Below are positions 5,520 through 5,535 of a stretch of 5,535 nucleotides of DNA, piece by piece. Under the pieces are notes generated by a model. The model saw only the letters and a program-made list of their open reading frames with translations, ran no database searches and was not told the DNA's origin. The stretch covers positions 1 through 5,535 of the forward strand of contig DUUU01000292.1 of assembly GCA_012841485.1 (NCBI GenBank), in the 5' to 3' direction. This DNA is from Armatimonadota bacterium. GTDB lineage: Bacteria > Armatimonadota > JAAZEB01. A program made the position numbers and the translations under genes. How positions within the stretch are numbered: position 1 is the first letter of the stretch; each line of letters starts with the position of its first letter.

Positions 5520-5535
5520 GTGTCGGCCGGGCGCG
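5520..5535 (+). CDS. Possible start of a downstream gene (truncated by window end)
   Basis: AAGAGG (5508-5513), overlapping the HAD stop codon, lies 6 nt before a GTG at 5520 that opens a reading frame to the window edge. Spacing and closeness suggest a translationally linked next gene, but only five codons are visible and no product can be named. Confidence 0.3.

Overview
The window is 5,535 bp of high-GC bacterial chromosome, by eye in the mid-60s percent GC. Codons end mostly in G or C and Shine-Dalgarno sites are clear. Two neighbouring genes encode exported proteins with Sec-type signal peptides, which fits a bacterium with a cell envelope of the Gram-negative kind, but nothing here fixes the phylum. 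There are no rRNA, tRNA, CRISPR, insertion-sequence or phage genes.

Layout. Positions 1-573 (+) hold the C-terminal end of a Ca2+-type P-type ATPase. It is followed after 21 bp by a complete PfkB-family sugar-phosphate kinase of the 1-phosphofructokinase subfamily (595-1524, +), probably in the same transcript. Two minus-strand genes converge on it. The upstream one (2767-3738) starts at TTG and encodes an exported protein with a TolB-N/FlgO-like domain followed by a DUF4384-like domain. The downstream one (1547-2623) encodes an exported protein in which a PDZ domain lies between two glyoxalase/VOC half-modules. No terminator was seen between these two genes, so they may be co-transcribed.

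Positions 3902-4645 form a self-contained minus-strand unit. It has a near-consensus sigma-70 promoter (TTTACA, 17 bp, TATAAT, with an extended -10), a strong RBS, and a 205-residue protein made almost wholly of three tandem ~62-residue repeats. These resemble the 'homing endonuclease associated repeat', but no nuclease domain is present. A textbook Rho-independent terminator closes the unit. Diverging from it is a HAD-superfamily phosphatase or phosphomutase (4826-5509, +) starting at GTG. A further gene may begin at 5520.

How the genes fit together. The kinase and the HAD enzyme both act on phosphorylated small molecules, but they are not adjacent and no shared pathway can be shown. The two exported proteins are the best candidates for a functional pair. 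The repeat protein looks like a small DNA-binding or regulatory protein, which is an inference from its repeat family and basic tail. The most unusual items are the PDZ-inside-VOC architecture and the stand-alone repeat protein.
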